In this document: positions 28,108 through 37,467 of the stretch, piece by piece
Layout: every line of letters begins with the position of its first letter
Numbering within the stretch: position 1 is the first letter of the stretch
Assembly: GCF_003339845.1 (NCBI RefSeq)
Contig: NZ_PPTR01000020.1
Location: forward strand, 1 to 41,106
Reading direction: 5' to 3'
Length of the DNA stretch: 41,106 nucleotides
Origin: Gordonibacter sp. 28C
GTDB taxonomy: Bacteria; Actinomycetota; Coriobacteriia; Coriobacteriales; Eggerthellaceae
Notes under the pieces: model-generated
Seen by the model: only the letters and a program-made list of their open reading frames with translations
Told to the model about the DNA's origin: nothing
Database searches by the model: none
Made by a program: the position numbers and the translations under genes

Positions 28108-29038
28108 GCGACCGCCTCCAATAGTCGAGCATTTCTCGAATCGTCGCTTCAATTGGTACAGACGGTCGCCAACCAAGGCATTCCCTGATTTTAGAAATAT
28201 CGGCAACGATAAGAGGGCAATCCATCACTCTCGTTCGCTCGACATCTGCCTCAATGCGCACCTCATTAGGACAGTCTGCTATCATAAGATTAAGTAAATC
28301 CGAGAGAGCGAGAGCGCGTCCAGAGCCCACATTGAAAACCTCGCCCGAGCATTCACTTTCGACGATCATTCGATACGCGCGCGCAATGTCACGAACATCT
28401 GAGAAATCCCTACGAACCGACAGATTGCCCACATGAACGATTCCGGATTTGCCTGAATTGGAAATGGCAGCAATCTGCTTGCAAAAACTGGGAATGACGA
28501 ACGTCTCGCTCTGCCCGATGCCGGTATGGTTGAACGAGCGGGTGCGATACACCCTCAGCCCATAGCGTTCGGCGTATAGTTCGGCAAAACGTTCTTGAGC
28601 GGACTTCGAGATTCCGTAAGGACTGTTTGCGCTCAAAGGAGAGTCTTCGGTTAAAGGAGCGCCTGATGGAGCGTACTCCTCACTTGATCCCACCATGAGG
28701 ATCTTTGGGGCGTTGTCAAGGTCCTTCGCTGATTCAAGAACATTGATTGAGCCTATTACGTTGACTGCCATCGTCTGCCCCGGCATCGCCCAAGACACTC
28801 CCACACTGCTCACTGCAGCCAAATTTACTATGATATCCGGAGCGAAACTAGCTACTGTCTTCTTGGTTTTCTCGGGGTCACAAACGTCTAGGGTTCGAAA
28901 CGACTCGACAGCTTCCAGCATGCACGAACTCGAACGATCAGCACCCAATACCCGATAGCCACTGGCGGCAAACTCTTGGGCTACATAGGAACCGACAAAC
29001 CCATTGACCCCTATGACAAGAACCGTATTGTCAGCCAT
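28100..29038 (-). CDS. rmd: GDP-6-deoxy-D-mannose (GDP-D-rhamnose) reductase-like SDR
   Basis: This 312-residue extended SDR has VIGVNGFVGSYVAQEF (nucleotide binding), GSSEEYAPSG, SPYGISKSAQE (Tyr-x3-Lys), RSFNHTGIGQSETFVIPSF and RRDFSDVRDIARAY. These features, especially the last two stretches, are typical of Rmd, which reduces the Gmd product GDP-4-keto-6-deoxymannose to GDP-D-rhamnose. ATG 29038 lies 4 nt after gmd. The alternative, a GDP-fucose synthase (Fcl/WcaG), has a different N-terminal pattern and seems less likely. It sits in the operon manC-gmd-rmd-GT-GT. Confidence 0.85.
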   Translation of the reverse strand: MADNTVLVIGVNGFVGSYVAQEFAASGYRVLGADRSSSCMLEAVESFRTLDVCDPEKTKKTVASFAPDIIVNLAAVSSVGVSWAMPGQTMAVNVIGSINVLESAKDLDNAPKILMVGSSEEYAPSGAPLTEDSPLSANSPYGISKSAQERFAELYAERYGLRVYRTRSFNHTGIGQSETFVIPSFCKQIAAISNSGKSGIVHVGNLSVRRDFSDVRDIARAYRMIVESECSGEVFNVGSGRALALSDLLNLMIADCPNEVRIEADVERTRVMDCPLIVADISKIRECLGWRPSVPIEATIREMLDYWRRSHE

Positions 29039-29042
29039 TGTG

Positions 29043-30086
29043 CTAATTGCTCGCAGCCGCTTCTTGATCTGCAAGCGCCAAATCGTGCTCGACCATGAGA
29101 CGACACAATTCCTCACAGCTTGTCTTGCACGGATCCCACCCGAGCTTCGTCTTGGCTTTGGTGGGGTTGCCCCAAAGATCAACGACATCGGTCGGACGGT
29201 AGAATGCCGGATTCACGCTCACTACCATCTTCCCAGTTGCCACATCGTATCCCTTCTCCTCAACCCCAAAACCACGCCATTCAATATCGATGCCGGCGTA
29301 GTTGAAAGCCCACTCTGTAAACTCGCGAACCGAATGCTGAACACCTGTAGCGATCACAAAATCATCGGGTTCTTCCTGCTGCAGAATGAGCCACATGCAT
29401 TCTACGTAATCTTTTGCATATCCCCAGTCACGCAAAGAGTCAAGGTTTCCTAATTCTACATGGGTTTGCAATCCTCGAGCGATGCGCCCTACGGCACGCG
29501 TTATCTTACGCGTGACAAAGTTTTCCCCACGCCTTTCAGACTCGTGGTTGAAAAGAATGCCGTTTGCCGCGAACATGCCGTAGGCCTCACGATATTGTCG
29601 AACCATCCAAAAGCCATACTGTTTTGCGACTGCATAAGGCGAGTAGGGATGGAATGGAGTTAGCTCACTCTGGGGAGTCTCTACCACCTTTCCATACAAT
29701 TCGGATGTTGAAGCTTGGTAAACGCGGCAGGTTTTATCTAGTTTTGCGATATGCACTGCCTCAAGAATGCGAAGTACTCCCAACGCATCCACATCACCCG
29801 TATACTCCGGCGCATCGAACGAAACACCAACATGGGATTGCGCAGCCAAGTTATAGATTTCATCTGGACAGACTTCGTATACAATTTTTGTGATTGAGCA
29901 TGCGTCTGCCAAGTCGCCGTCATGTAGCACCAAGCGGTCCAAGCCCAAAAGATGATCTATTCTTTCCGTAGTATGAACTGACGAGCGCCTTACCATTCCA
30001 TGAACTTCATATCCCTTTTCTAAGAGCAGTTCAGCCAAATAAGAGCCATCCTGCCCAGTTATGCCAGTAATCAATGCCTTTTTCAT
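29043..30086 (-). CDS. gmd: GDP-mannose 4,6-dehydratase
   Basis: This 347-residue enzyme has all Gmd landmarks: [28 protein letters not shown], the [17 protein letters not shown] catalytic stretch, [11 protein letters not shown] (Tyr-x3-Lys), [18 protein letters not shown] and [18 protein letters not shown]. It forms GDP-4-keto-6-deoxy-D-mannose. ATG 30086 sits 6 nt behind GGAGG, fixing the start. manC lies 25 nt upstream and rmd 4 nt downstream. Confidence 0.96.
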   Translation of the reverse strand: MKKALITGITGQDGSYLAELLLEKGYEVHGMVRRSSVHTTERIDHLLGLDRLVLHDGDLADACSITKIVYEVCPDEIYNLAAQSHVGVSFDAPEYTGDVDALGVLRILEAVHIAKLDKTCRVYQASTSELYGKVVETPQSELTPFHPYSPYAVAKQYGFWMVRQYREAYGMFAANGILFNHESERRGENFVTRKITRAVGRIARGLQTHVELGNLDSLRDWGYAKDYVECMWLILQQEEPDDFVIATGVQHSVREFTEWAFNYAGIDIEWRGFGVEEKGYDVATGKMVVSVNPAFYRPTDVVDLWGNPTKAKTKLGWDPCKTSCEELCRLMVEHDLALADQEAAASN

Positions 30087-30111
30087 ATCAACCTCCGATA
30101 ACAAGCGACGG

Positions 30112-31464
30112 CTACTCTTCAAGATTCCAAAAAAACCCAAATCGTTCAATATCTTCTTCCACCAGATCACTACCGATCTGAACCTCGACAATGCTTAACC
30201 GCGTAATAGCGCGAATGGCATGTTTTTTCCCTGAAGGTATCTTGATCACCGATCCCCTGGACACGAATTCGGTTTCTCCGTCGAGAACAACCTCCCCTTC
30301 CCCATCGACAACCGTCCATACCTCGGATCGACAAGCATGGCTTTGGTACGAGAGCTGTTTGCCCGCATTAATTACAAGCATCTTCTCCAAAGAGCCCGAA
30401 TCCTCTGCATGCACTCCCTGTCCCAGAACAGAGTATTCTCCCCACTGTCGTGATTCATACATGGGACGAGTCGCGGCAACCTGTTCGATGAGCGGCTTCA
30501 CGTGGGCGCTGCGCACTTTGTCCGAAACGATTATCCCATCGGGGGTGGCCACGACCACGGCATCTTTCAAACCCGCAACCACCATTGGCAATCCCGTCTC
30601 ATTGATCACGTGGGTATTGCTGCAAAACTCATCCGAAATAACCCGTCCCGCTTCAAAGTCAGCCATTTCCTCAGTGAGGGTATTCCATGTTCCCAAATCC
30701 TTCCAAGTGCCCTCGTACGGAATAACCGCAACCGATTGAGCCTTTTCCACAACTTCGTAATCAAAGCTGTTTTTGGGTAGAAGCGAATAGTCTTTGACCA
30801 AGTCATCAAACGAGTCAAGCGGATGATATCGCTTCAGCACTTCCATCAGATAAGAAAGTCTAAAGCCAAACACACCGCAGTTCCACAGAGCCCCTTCGTC
30901 AATCAGCTCCTTGGCCACAGCCTCCTTCGGTTTTTCAATGAATCGAGAAACCATGCGTGTTGGCGTATCGGACCGTTTCGGAAGAATGTATCCAAACTTT
31001 TCAGAAGGGTATGTTGGACAGGCACCGAGAAGAACAAGATCGGCAGCATCTGCCTGCACTGCAGCATCGACGTTAACCACGCAATCATAGTAGGACTGAT
31101 CTGCAAAGGTGTCGATAGGCATAACCACAACCGTATCATCCGCATTAGAGCCTGCGCAAAGCGATAAATACGCGGCCGAAAGCATAATGGCAGGCGCAGT
31201 GTCTCTCCTCTCGGGCTCAACGACCACTTTATAATCGCCCTTGACTTGTGATTGTATTGACGCGAGCTGCGAAGCGCACGTTGCAACCACGATATTCAAC
31301 TCCGAGCCTACGTTACGAATCATATCGAAAGTTCGCTGAACCATCGACTGCCGACATCCTCCAGCATCCCTCAGAACTTTAAGAAACTGCTTAGAGCGTG
31401 CTTCGTTAGAAAGCGGCCAAAGTCTTGTGCCTGAGCCACCTGAAAGCAGCACGATATTGATCAC
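30112..31464 (-). CDS. manC: Mannose-1-phosphate guanylyltransferase (type II, with cupin domain)
   Basis: This 450-residue protein makes GDP-mannose. The N-terminal nucleotidyltransferase domain carries [22 protein letters not shown] and FIEKPKEA; the C-terminal cupin carries [12 protein letters not shown] and [19 protein letters not shown]. In typical bifunctional AlgA/WbpW proteins the cupin metal site reads HRSEHW, here CRSEVW, so isomerase activity may be lost. I prefer GTG 31464 (9 nt after AGGAGG) over TTG 31470 (3 nt). It is the first gene of the GDP-D-rhamnose operon. Confidence 0.92.
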   Translation of the reverse strand: MINIVLLSGGSGTRLWPLSNEARSKQFLKVLRDAGGCRQSMVQRTFDMIRNVGSELNIVVATCASQLASIQSQVKGDYKVVVEPERRDTAPAIMLSAAYLSLCAGSNADDTVVVMPIDTFADQSYYDCVVNVDAAVQADAADLVLLGACPTYPSEKFGYILPKRSDTPTRMVSRFIEKPKEAVAKELIDEGALWNCGVFGFRLSYLMEVLKRYHPLDSFDDLVKDYSLLPKNSFDYEVVEKAQSVAVIPYEGTWKDLGTWNTLTEEMADFEAGRVISDEFCSNTHVINETGLPMVVAGLKDAVVVATPDGIIVSDKVRSAHVKPLIEQVAATRPMYESRQWGEYSVLGQGVHAEDSGSLEKMLVINAGKQLSYQSHACRSEVWTVVDGEGEVVLDGETEFVSRGSVIKIPSGKKHAIRAITRLSIVEVQIGSDLVEEDIERFGFFWNLEE

Positions 31465-31617
31465 TTTCAACGTCCTCCTACTTTATTCTTCCATCGATAG
31501 CCAAACGATGCATCCAACCACAACGATGCCTAATCGCAGAAAGCATCACGTTTTGTATGAAAGTCTTAATTGTGAAGCAAGTGGCATAGCAAGCTGGGGG
31601 TTCCAATAAAATAGCAT

Positions 31618-31646
31618 AAATTATTGCGCATTTTGACTTTTCTCAA
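31618..31646 (-). promoter_or_regulatory. Candidate manC operon promoter
   Basis: On the - strand TTGAGA (31641-31646), a 17-bp spacer and TAATTT (31618-31623). The predicted start is near 31611. Confidence 0.4.
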
Positions 31647-31727
31647 GATAGCCTTCTTTTTGCATTCTTGTATCACGCAGCTGAACTAAAATCATAAACA
31701 GTTCGTCAAACCAATCTCCTTCACGTG

Positions 31728-31733
31728 TATAAT
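31728..31733 (+). promoter_or_regulatory. -10 element (TATAAT) of the rightward GT4 gene
   Basis: A perfect TATAAT directly preceded by TG. The -35 position (GTCAAA, 31705-31710, 17-bp spacing) is weak. The leader would be about 80 nt and would include the hairpin at 31767-31798. Confidence 0.45.
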
Positions 31734-31766
31734 TAAAATCGTTCTAAGTCAGCGAAGTATTTGGCA

Positions 31767-31798
31767 TGCTAGATCGTTTTGCCATGGAGGGTCTAGCA
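31767..31798 (+). promoter_or_regulatory. Leader hairpin before the GT4 gene
   Basis: Inverted repeat TGCTAGA/TCTAGCA (31767-31773 and 31792-31798), extendable by a G-U and a C-G pair. It lies 12 nt upstream of the GGAG ribosome site, so it might modulate translation. Confidence 0.35.
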
Positions 31799-31820
31799 AT
31801 CTAAAAACTGGAGAATATCC

Positions 31821-34061
31821 ATGGAAATAACCTGCCTCATCACCGCAACAAGTAGTGAAATCATTGCTTTTCGCGACCAAATAGCTTCCCTGTCCAGCGT
31901 GCATCCAACCGTTGTGTGCTGCATTGACCAACGACGTGGTATTGTCGAAAGCAATCCCTCTATTCAAAATTGCACATCGTTTGACATAGGTGCCATTCTC
32001 GGAAATATTGTTAGTGATTTTTCATTCATGTTGAGCAGATCCGAGTTCTCTCTACTCTGCTCTCTATGCGCACTCGAAAACTTGCTTGAACACTATCCCG
32101 TTTTCCTTCTGTCCCCGTATCGAATATCAGATTTCCTTTCCACGCACTACCTCCCTCCCCACATAGAAGAAAACAGCATATTACTGCCCGGGGGCATCAC
32201 GACATCGACAGATTTTTCCTTGATGGACGATGTTCAATCCACGCGAGAACACGTCCTATTCGATAATGGAGAGCTTGTCCGCAATTACGTTGCATGGGGT
32301 CGAAAAAAAATTGAGTATTGCTGTAGGATCATAAGCGGCTCCGCCACCCCGCTTCGAAAAAACGCTTTCGTTCAAAAACACTGGCATTTTTTTAATAATT
32401 GGATAGAATACGCATGGGCTTTTGGCTGCAAAAGGGAGGTATTCCCTTTTGCAGCCAAAAGCCCCTTCGACATGAACCCCCTTGGCGAAGAAAAAGATCG
32501 ATTCGATAATGGAACCGAAATCCTAGAGTTTGTCAAAACGTACTATCTTCGAGATTATCGCCTGCGCGAAAAATGTGAGAACAACCCCTTTGCTCACCCT
32601 GATTTGTTTCTCGAAAAGAACTGCAGATGCGGCGACGATCACCCGGTTCCCATTACCGCGCCCATGATGGAAATTTATTCATTGCGAAATGACTTGAGAA
32701 CATCTTTTCCCAGTCTCGAAGGAGATAATCGACTATCTTTTGTTCAATGGTTTTTATCACATGGGAAACAAGAGCACTTGCTTCCCGATCAGTACACTCG
32801 ACCTATTGAAAAAGCATTGGCCGAATACGAATGTCAGAGAAAAAATGACATTGGTGGTGACGGTCTGATGAAGGCCTTGAGGAGAGGCTCCATCAGATCA
32901 ATGTTGCATAGTCGGGAAATTTGCGAGCCCAAAGAAGAAAAACCCTCGCACAGGCCGAATGGAGTCAATCTCTGTGGATTCATTCGGGGGGATTTCGGAT
33001 TGGGCGAAGCAGCTCGCATCGTGGCAACGGCATTGTCGGCAGCCTGTATACCATTTACCATCGTAAACTGTGAGAGCATACCATCGCACACTTACTCGAA
33101 CAAAGACTGGAATGATAAGATTACGAACACGTTCCCTTACAACACAAACATCATGCTCACCAACATTAATGGCATCGATTCGCTTCGCAGTGAAATTGCA
33201 CCTGAAGCGTTTTCAAATCGCTACAATATTGCTTTCTGGTATTGGGAGCTGCCCGAATTCCCCGAAGAATGGGCTTCCGCATTCGACGGTGTCGACGAAG
33301 TCTGGACGTCAAGCGACTTCACAAAGCAGTCATTCGAAAATGTAACCGAGAAGCCAGTTTACGTAATTCCCTGCTGTCTCGAAGAACAGCGAGAAGAGTG
33401 TCTAACCCGAAAAGATTTCAACCTCCCTTCTGACGCCTTTCTTTTCTTGATGATGTACGATATACGCTCGACGCAGGCGAGAAAAAATCCTGAAGGTGTC
33501 ATACAGGCATTCGACCGAGCATTCGGCAATCGAGAAGATGTCGGCCTCGTCATAAAAATCAACGCACCAGAAGATTGGGTGGACGAAACAGGACTCGTGG
33601 ATGAGTTACGCAAACGTGCCAATGCACACGTGATTATCGGAACGCTGTCAAAGCCGCATCTCAATTCACTTATTTCTCTGTGCGACGTCTTTGTCAGCCT
33701 TCACCGGTCCGAAGGTTTCGGACTTGGCCCAGCCGAGGCTATGTACTGGGGAGTTCCCGCAATTCTTACGGACTGGAGCGGCAACCAGGTATACATGACG
33801 GACGATAATTGCTGTCCTGTTCAGTGCAAGATTGTAGAAATTGCCGAAAGCTCTGATTTCTATCGAAAAGGATGGCACTGGGCCGATCCTGACCTCGACC
33901 AAGCATCTGACTTTATGAAACGGCTTGTCGAAGATCCGGAGTTTTACAAAAAAACAGCTGAACGAGGACAAAAAACCATCAGAGAGGATTTTTCCCCTCG
34001 TAGCGTTGGGAAAACCATATCTAAAAGACTTCACGTAATATGGAAACGACTGAATAGCTAA
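31821..34061 (+). CDS. Large GT4-family glycosyltransferase
   Basis: This 746-residue protein has an unrecognised N-terminal half (1-370) and a C-terminal GT-B domain: LCGFIRGDFGLGEAARI (about 390), NIAFWYWELPEFPEEW, DEVWTSSDFTKQSF, YDIRSTQARKNPEGVIQAF and LHRSEGFGLGPAEAMYWGVP, the donor-nucleotide E-x-G-x-G motif. The GFIRGDFGLGE type is common in polymer-extending mannosyl- and rhamnosyltransferases. ATG 31821 follows GGAG by 6 nt. Codons about 199-215 contain a perfect 22-bp inverted repeat. It runs opposite to its neighbours with its own promoter. The N-terminal half is cysteine-rich in places (CRCGDDHP), function unknown. Confidence 0.82.
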   Translation: MEITCLITATSSEIIAFRDQIASLSSVHPTVVCCIDQRRGIVESNPSIQNCTSFDIGAILGNIVSDFSFMLSRSEFSLLCSLCALENLLEHYPVFLLSPYRISDFLSTHYLPPHIEENSILLPGGITTSTDFSLMDDVQSTREHVLFDNGELVRNYVAWGRKKIEYCCRIISGSATPLRKNAFVQKHWHFFNNWIEYAWAFGCKREVFPFAAKSPFDMNPLGEEKDRFDNGTEILEFVKTYYLRDYRLREKCENNPFAHPDLFLEKNCRCGDDHPVPITAPMMEIYSLRNDLRTSFPSLEGDNRLSFVQWFLSHGKQEHLLPDQYTRPIEKALAEYECQRKNDIGGDGLMKALRRGSIRSMLHSREICEPKEEKPSHRPNGVNLCGFIRGDFGLGEAARIVATALSAACIPFTIVNCESIPSHTYSNKDWNDKITNTFPYNTNIMLTNINGIDSLRSEIAPEAFSNRYNIAFWYWELPEFPEEWASAFDGVDEVWTSSDFTKQSFENVTEKPVYVIPCCLEEQREECLTRKDFNLPSDAFLFLMMYDIRSTQARKNPEGVIQAFDRAFGNREDVGLVIKINAPEDWVDETGLVDELRKRANAHVIIGTLSKPHLNSLISLCDVFVSLHRSEGFGLGPAEAMYWGVPAILTDWSGNQVYMTDDNCCPVQCKIVEIAESSDFYRKGWHWADPDLDQASDFMKRLVEDPEFYKKTAERGQKTIREDFSPRSVGKTISKRLHVIWKRLNS
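32416..32464 (+). repeat. Perfect 22-bp inverted repeat inside a coding sequence
   Basis: The left arm 32416-32437 and right arm 32443-32464 are exact reverse complements over 22 bp, with a 5-nt loop (GGTAT). It lies in frame within the GT4 gene (codons about 199-215), has no T-run after it and belongs to no visible mobile element. Confidence 0.95.
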
Positions 34062-34097
34062 CAGAAGGAGTAGCCTCAAGTCAAAAACAAGATTTCA

Positions 34098-34487
34098 TTA
34101 CCGAAATACCACTTTACGATATAAGAAAAAATTCCAGACAACCACACAACTCATAGTCAATAACTTTGCAAACAAAGCTGATATCCCGATATCAATAAAA
34201 AATTGAGTAGCTATCGATGAGAATATTGAGTTGAAGCACAGGAGCAAAACATACAGCAACAGACTTTTCAATATGCTTGAATCGCCTTTAAAAGACCAGT
34301 TTTTACTTAATGCGTAATTAAGCACCGTAGAGCAAAGCAAGGAAACAGGACTCGCCCAAGCAGCTGATACCTGTGCAACATAATAAAGCACCGAAAATAT
34401 AATCAATTCTAGCAAGGCAGAGGCCACGCCAACGATTACATATCTGGCGCCTTGGCATAGCATGCTTGACCGCATACTCTTTTGCAT
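34098..34487 (-). CDS. GtrA-family membrane protein (polyprenyl-phosphate-sugar flippase)
   Basis: This 129-residue protein has four membrane helices with the GtrA pattern: RYVIVGVASALLELIIF near the start, LNYALSKNWSFKG after helix 2, and an ending WNFFLYRKVVFR. The NFxxxRxxVF-type end is diagnostic of the family. GtrA proteins are thought to flip undecaprenyl-phosphate sugars made by a GtrB partner. It starts 5 nt after the GtrB-like gene. ATG 34487 has a weak ribosome site, so translation is probably coupled; ATGs four and eight codons in are alternatives. Confidence 0.88.
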   Translation of the reverse strand: MQKSMRSSMLCQGARYVIVGVASALLELIIFSVLYYVAQVSAAWASPVSLLCSTVLNYALSKNWSFKGDSSILKSLLLYVLLLCFNSIFSSIATQFFIDIGISALFAKLLTMSCVVVWNFFLYRKVVFR

Positions 34488-34492
34488 ACTAG

Positions 34493-35434
34493 TTATCTGC
34501 CAAGCCTATTTGAGATAAGGGACAAAAACAACTCATAATTTTTTTGTTCCTTTCGCCGCATTATGTGAAGAATCAGCCCAGATATGAAAAACAACATCGC
34601 AAGCACAACGAAGCCAACAGCCAATAAAGCTGATCCATATAGAGACACTTCGTTCACTAAAAGAGATTGTCTTATGACTGGTATGCCAACAGCGATCCCA
34701 GCAATAAGAAGCAAGAAGGAAATAGCGGAGAAGAACCTTAGTGGCTTCAAATCCATAAACAAAAGAGCAACCGAGCTCAAGACTAAAAGACCATCGCTGA
34801 AAGTCGACACCTTCGATTGTCCAGCAATTTCCGGACGGTCTCTAACATTGAATGGAACCTGTTGAAGTCGGAACCCATTCGCGACAGCATGAATGCTCAT
34901 TTCCGTCTCAATCTCGTAACCCTTACTCAAGATAGGATATCCCTTTGCGAATAAACGATTACATGCTCGATAACCGCTTAAAATGTCGGTAAGACGGACG
35001 CCATAAAGCCCATTGATAAGGCTTAATACCAATCTGTTCCCGAATGAGTGAAACGCTCGCTTATTCTCTCGGTCATATCCTCCTCCCGTCAGGCGATCGC
35101 CTACCACCAAATCTGCGTTATCAAACAAAATTGGCTTTATTAAATCATGCACCGCTTCCGCAGGGCATTGATTATCTCCATCGGCCAAGACGTAGATATC
35201 CGCCTCGATTTGCCTGAATGCAGCTTTGATAGCATTTCCCTTGCCCTGACGATTTTCTAAAATCACCCGCGCGCCAGCTTTTTCAGCGACAGCCCCAGTA
35301 CCATCTGTCGAGTTGTTATCAATTACCCAGATTTCAGCTTCTGGCAATTCTGAGCGAAACGACTCTACCACTGAGGTGATAGTCGGTGCTTCATTATAGC
35401 AAGGTATGCAAATTGCTATTTTTTCGGTCAACAA
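34493..35434 (-). CDS. GT2 polyprenyl-phosphate glycosyltransferase (GtrB/DPM1-like)
   Basis: This 313-residue protein has a GT-A domain (IAICIPCYNEAPTI, WVIDNNSTDGT, QGKGNAIKAAFRQ, VLADGDNQCP with the acidic motif, DILSGYRACNR) and two C-terminal helices at about 232-252 and 267-292. It should attach a sugar to undecaprenyl phosphate. The start is TTG 35434, 8 nt after AAGGAGG. With the GtrA-like protein after it and the GT-C enzyme before it, it completes a three-component outer glycosylation set. Confidence 0.9.
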   Translation of the reverse strand: MLTEKIAICIPCYNEAPTITSVVESFRSELPEAEIWVIDNNSTDGTGAVAEKAGARVILENRQGKGNAIKAAFRQIEADIYVLADGDNQCPAEAVHDLIKPILFDNADLVVGDRLTGGGYDRENKRAFHSFGNRLVLSLINGLYGVRLTDILSGYRACNRLFAKGYPILSKGYEIETEMSIHAVANGFRLQQVPFNVRDRPEIAGQSKVSTFSDGLLVLSSVALLFMDLKPLRFFSAISFLLLIAGIAVGIPVIRQSLLVNEVSLYGSALLAVGFVVLAMLFFISGLILHIMRRKEQKNYELFLSLISNRLGR

Positions 35435-35459
35435 ATCGAAGCCTCCTTATAGGCCCTAC

Positions 35460-37310
35460 TTAACCAACTCGCATAGAGAAATCACTTTCCGACAAACTGA
35501 TCATTATATTAATGTTATTCGTATCACTTAGATTGTAAAGCCGATAATCACCATATGTAAAATCTTCAACGAGCTTCCCACTACTGGGAGGGATAGAAAC
35601 TCCTTGATTAACATTTACTAGAATATAGCTAATAGCATCGAGATTCTCGTAGGGCACGATCCTAGCTAAGTTAAATGATCGCGTTGAGACATTTTCATCA
35701 TTTAGATTAATTGTTCCATCGTCCTTGATAATATCAAATAGCGTATCTAAGTAAATCTGATATTCATTGTCGACATTCAAAAATGTATCCAGTTTCTTAT
35801 TACATAATGAATAAGTTGGATTGCTGTCTAGCACAATTAATAGGTTTCCATCCTTTTTCGACAAATAGTCACCAAGTTCCAGCACCTCATTTTTCCCTTG
35901 GTCGGACACCGAATATGTTGCGTCAAAAAGCTTTATACAGACCGCATTCCCGATTAAACAAACAGTAAGTACGCAAAAAAGAAATAGCCCGATGCCAATA
36001 CGCTTAAATCGCGTAAACGCAATACACGAAAAGATAAGCACCACAGCGGCAATAACGATTATTCGCATTATGATAACAGCGTCAAAAAAAGTGCTCTGCT
36101 CAATTGCCTCGATCATCCAATTGAAGTACCGCAAATTGAAATTATCAACAAGGGACCCGTAATAAACTTGAGAAAGAAGCATGGTTCCCAAGATAAAGAT
36201 GACAGTAACTGCCATGGCGACCAATTGAGGCTTTTTATGATTGCCAAATATTGATTTTTCTTTATTAAAATATTTGATTAAAAGGATAATTAAGGGAACC
36301 ACAAGAGCGGAGTAGTACCGAGTATGCTGCCTTATCGCATCCAAACCGACGTCTTCACGAATAGAGATCGTGTAGGTAATGACAAATACCGTGACTAAGC
36401 CCCACAAGGCACAAATCCAAAATAGAGCTCTATCTTTTTTGGACATACTGCCATACGCCCAAATGCAAATAAGCAACGGAATGACGAACACACTAATTAA
36501 CATGTATTCTAAGTTGACCGCCAACGAATAGATAAAAAAGCCAATCGACTCGCCGAGACTCTGTACCGGAAGAACCGCATAGTGACCATCTTGATGGAAT
36601 ATAAACATTTTGAAGCAAAAAAAGAACACGCTGAATACAACGACAAAAGCAACGAGTGCTTTGATATCATCCTTCCGTCTTTTTCGGTTTCTTGCAATTC
36701 GGTAACCAAGAAGAAGACCATATACAACTACAAAGCATAGACCAACCTCTTTGCAGAGATATATTAAAAAACAAGCTATTGATAAAAGGACGGATCGCTT
36801 GAGTATGTCTCTGCGTTCATCCGAAAAAACAATCCATATCCAATAAACCAGCCATAACGAAAAGGGGAAATAGATATTTTCACTCATAAATGTCATGGAA
36901 AGACACATGTCTGGAAGCAGTATAACGAATACTGCGCAGATTAAACTCGACCAAATACCGAGTCCTGCTCTTTTAGCCAGCAAAACGGTTGGAAAAACAG
37001 CCGAACTGATATAAATTGAATTCAATAAACTGACGACTCTCAGTTGGACATCCGTCTCCTGAAAGGCCATCGACGGCAGCAAAAAAAATGAATACAACAC
37101 TTTATCAAACCCTGAGTCCACTCCACGGAAAGTGAAACCATTGCCATCAAGTAAGCTTCTACAAGCTTCTATATAAAGTAATTCATCGGGATAGACAGAG
37201 ATTAGTTTATCGTAATTAGATATAAGGGCTCTTAAACTCACGGAAACAAGGAATAGAAACATTGTCCCAAGAAGCAGGCGAGATGAATCACTTTTTAGCT
37301 TTTCAAGCAC
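35460..37310 (-). CDS. GT-C-type membrane glycosyltransferase
   Basis: This 616-residue polytopic protein has about eleven to twelve membrane helices. The first outside loop holds VYPDELLYIEA with acidic residues D42-E43, the place of the catalytic Asp in GT-C enzymes such as ArnT and protein mannosyltransferases. A roughly 130-residue outside domain ends the protein. It should take a sugar from an undecaprenyl-phosphate carrier to an outside acceptor. The start is GTG 37310 behind AAGGGC. It heads a three-gene operon with the GtrB- and GtrA-like genes and has a good promoter. The acceptor is unknown. Confidence 0.75.
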   Translation of the reverse strand: MLEKLKSDSSRLLLGTMFLFLVSVSLRALISNYDKLISVYPDELLYIEACRSLLDGNGFTFRGVDSGFDKVLYSFFLLPSMAFQETDVQLRVVSLLNSIYISSAVFPTVLLAKRAGLGIWSSLICAVFVILLPDMCLSMTFMSENIYFPFSLWLVYWIWIVFSDERRDILKRSVLLSIACFLIYLCKEVGLCFVVVYGLLLGYRIARNRKRRKDDIKALVAFVVVFSVFFFCFKMFIFHQDGHYAVLPVQSLGESIGFFIYSLAVNLEYMLISVFVIPLLICIWAYGSMSKKDRALFWICALWGLVTVFVITYTISIREDVGLDAIRQHTRYYSALVVPLIILLIKYFNKEKSIFGNHKKPQLVAMAVTVIFILGTMLLSQVYYGSLVDNFNLRYFNWMIEAIEQSTFFDAVIIMRIIVIAAVVLIFSCIAFTRFKRIGIGLFLFCVLTVCLIGNAVCIKLFDATYSVSDQGKNEVLELGDYLSKKDGNLLIVLDSNPTYSLCNKKLDTFLNVDNEYQIYLDTLFDIIKDDGTINLNDENVSTRSFNLARIVPYENLDAISYILVNVNQGVSIPPSSGKLVEDFTYGDYRLYNLSDTNNINIMISLSESDFSMRVG

Positions 37311-37402
37311 GATATGCCCTTCTCAAAATCAAGCAAGTTCAAAATAGACAGCAATGATTACAGTTAGTCGAATACCATGCCATATGTGCGAAACCGGTTA
37401 TG

Positions 37403-37431
37403 AATATATGATCGTGCCAGCAAGTTCACAA
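37403..37431 (-). promoter_or_regulatory. Promoter of the GT-C/GtrB/GtrA operon
   Basis: On the - strand TTGTGA (37426-37431), a 17-bp spacer and TATATT (37403-37408). Predicted start near 37396, with a leader of about 86 nt. Confidence 0.5.
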
Positions 37432-37467
37432 GATTAATCTGCAAGTCAGTTTTGGTTGCGACAGCAG

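Larger units (their letters stand above)
31465..31820. promoter_or_regulatory. Divergent regulatory region between manC and a GT4 gene
   Basis: This 356-bp AT-rich region has no gene. It carries a - strand promoter candidate for manC (31618-31646) with a leader of about 147 nt, a + strand TATAAT (31728-31733), and a hairpin just before the ribosome site of the rightward gene (31767-31798). Confidence 0.5.

Noticed and set aside
32416-32464. Interpretation of the inverted repeat as an intrinsic terminator or insertion-sequence end.
   Set aside because: No T-run follows, it is in frame within an intact gene, and no transposase or target duplication is seen.
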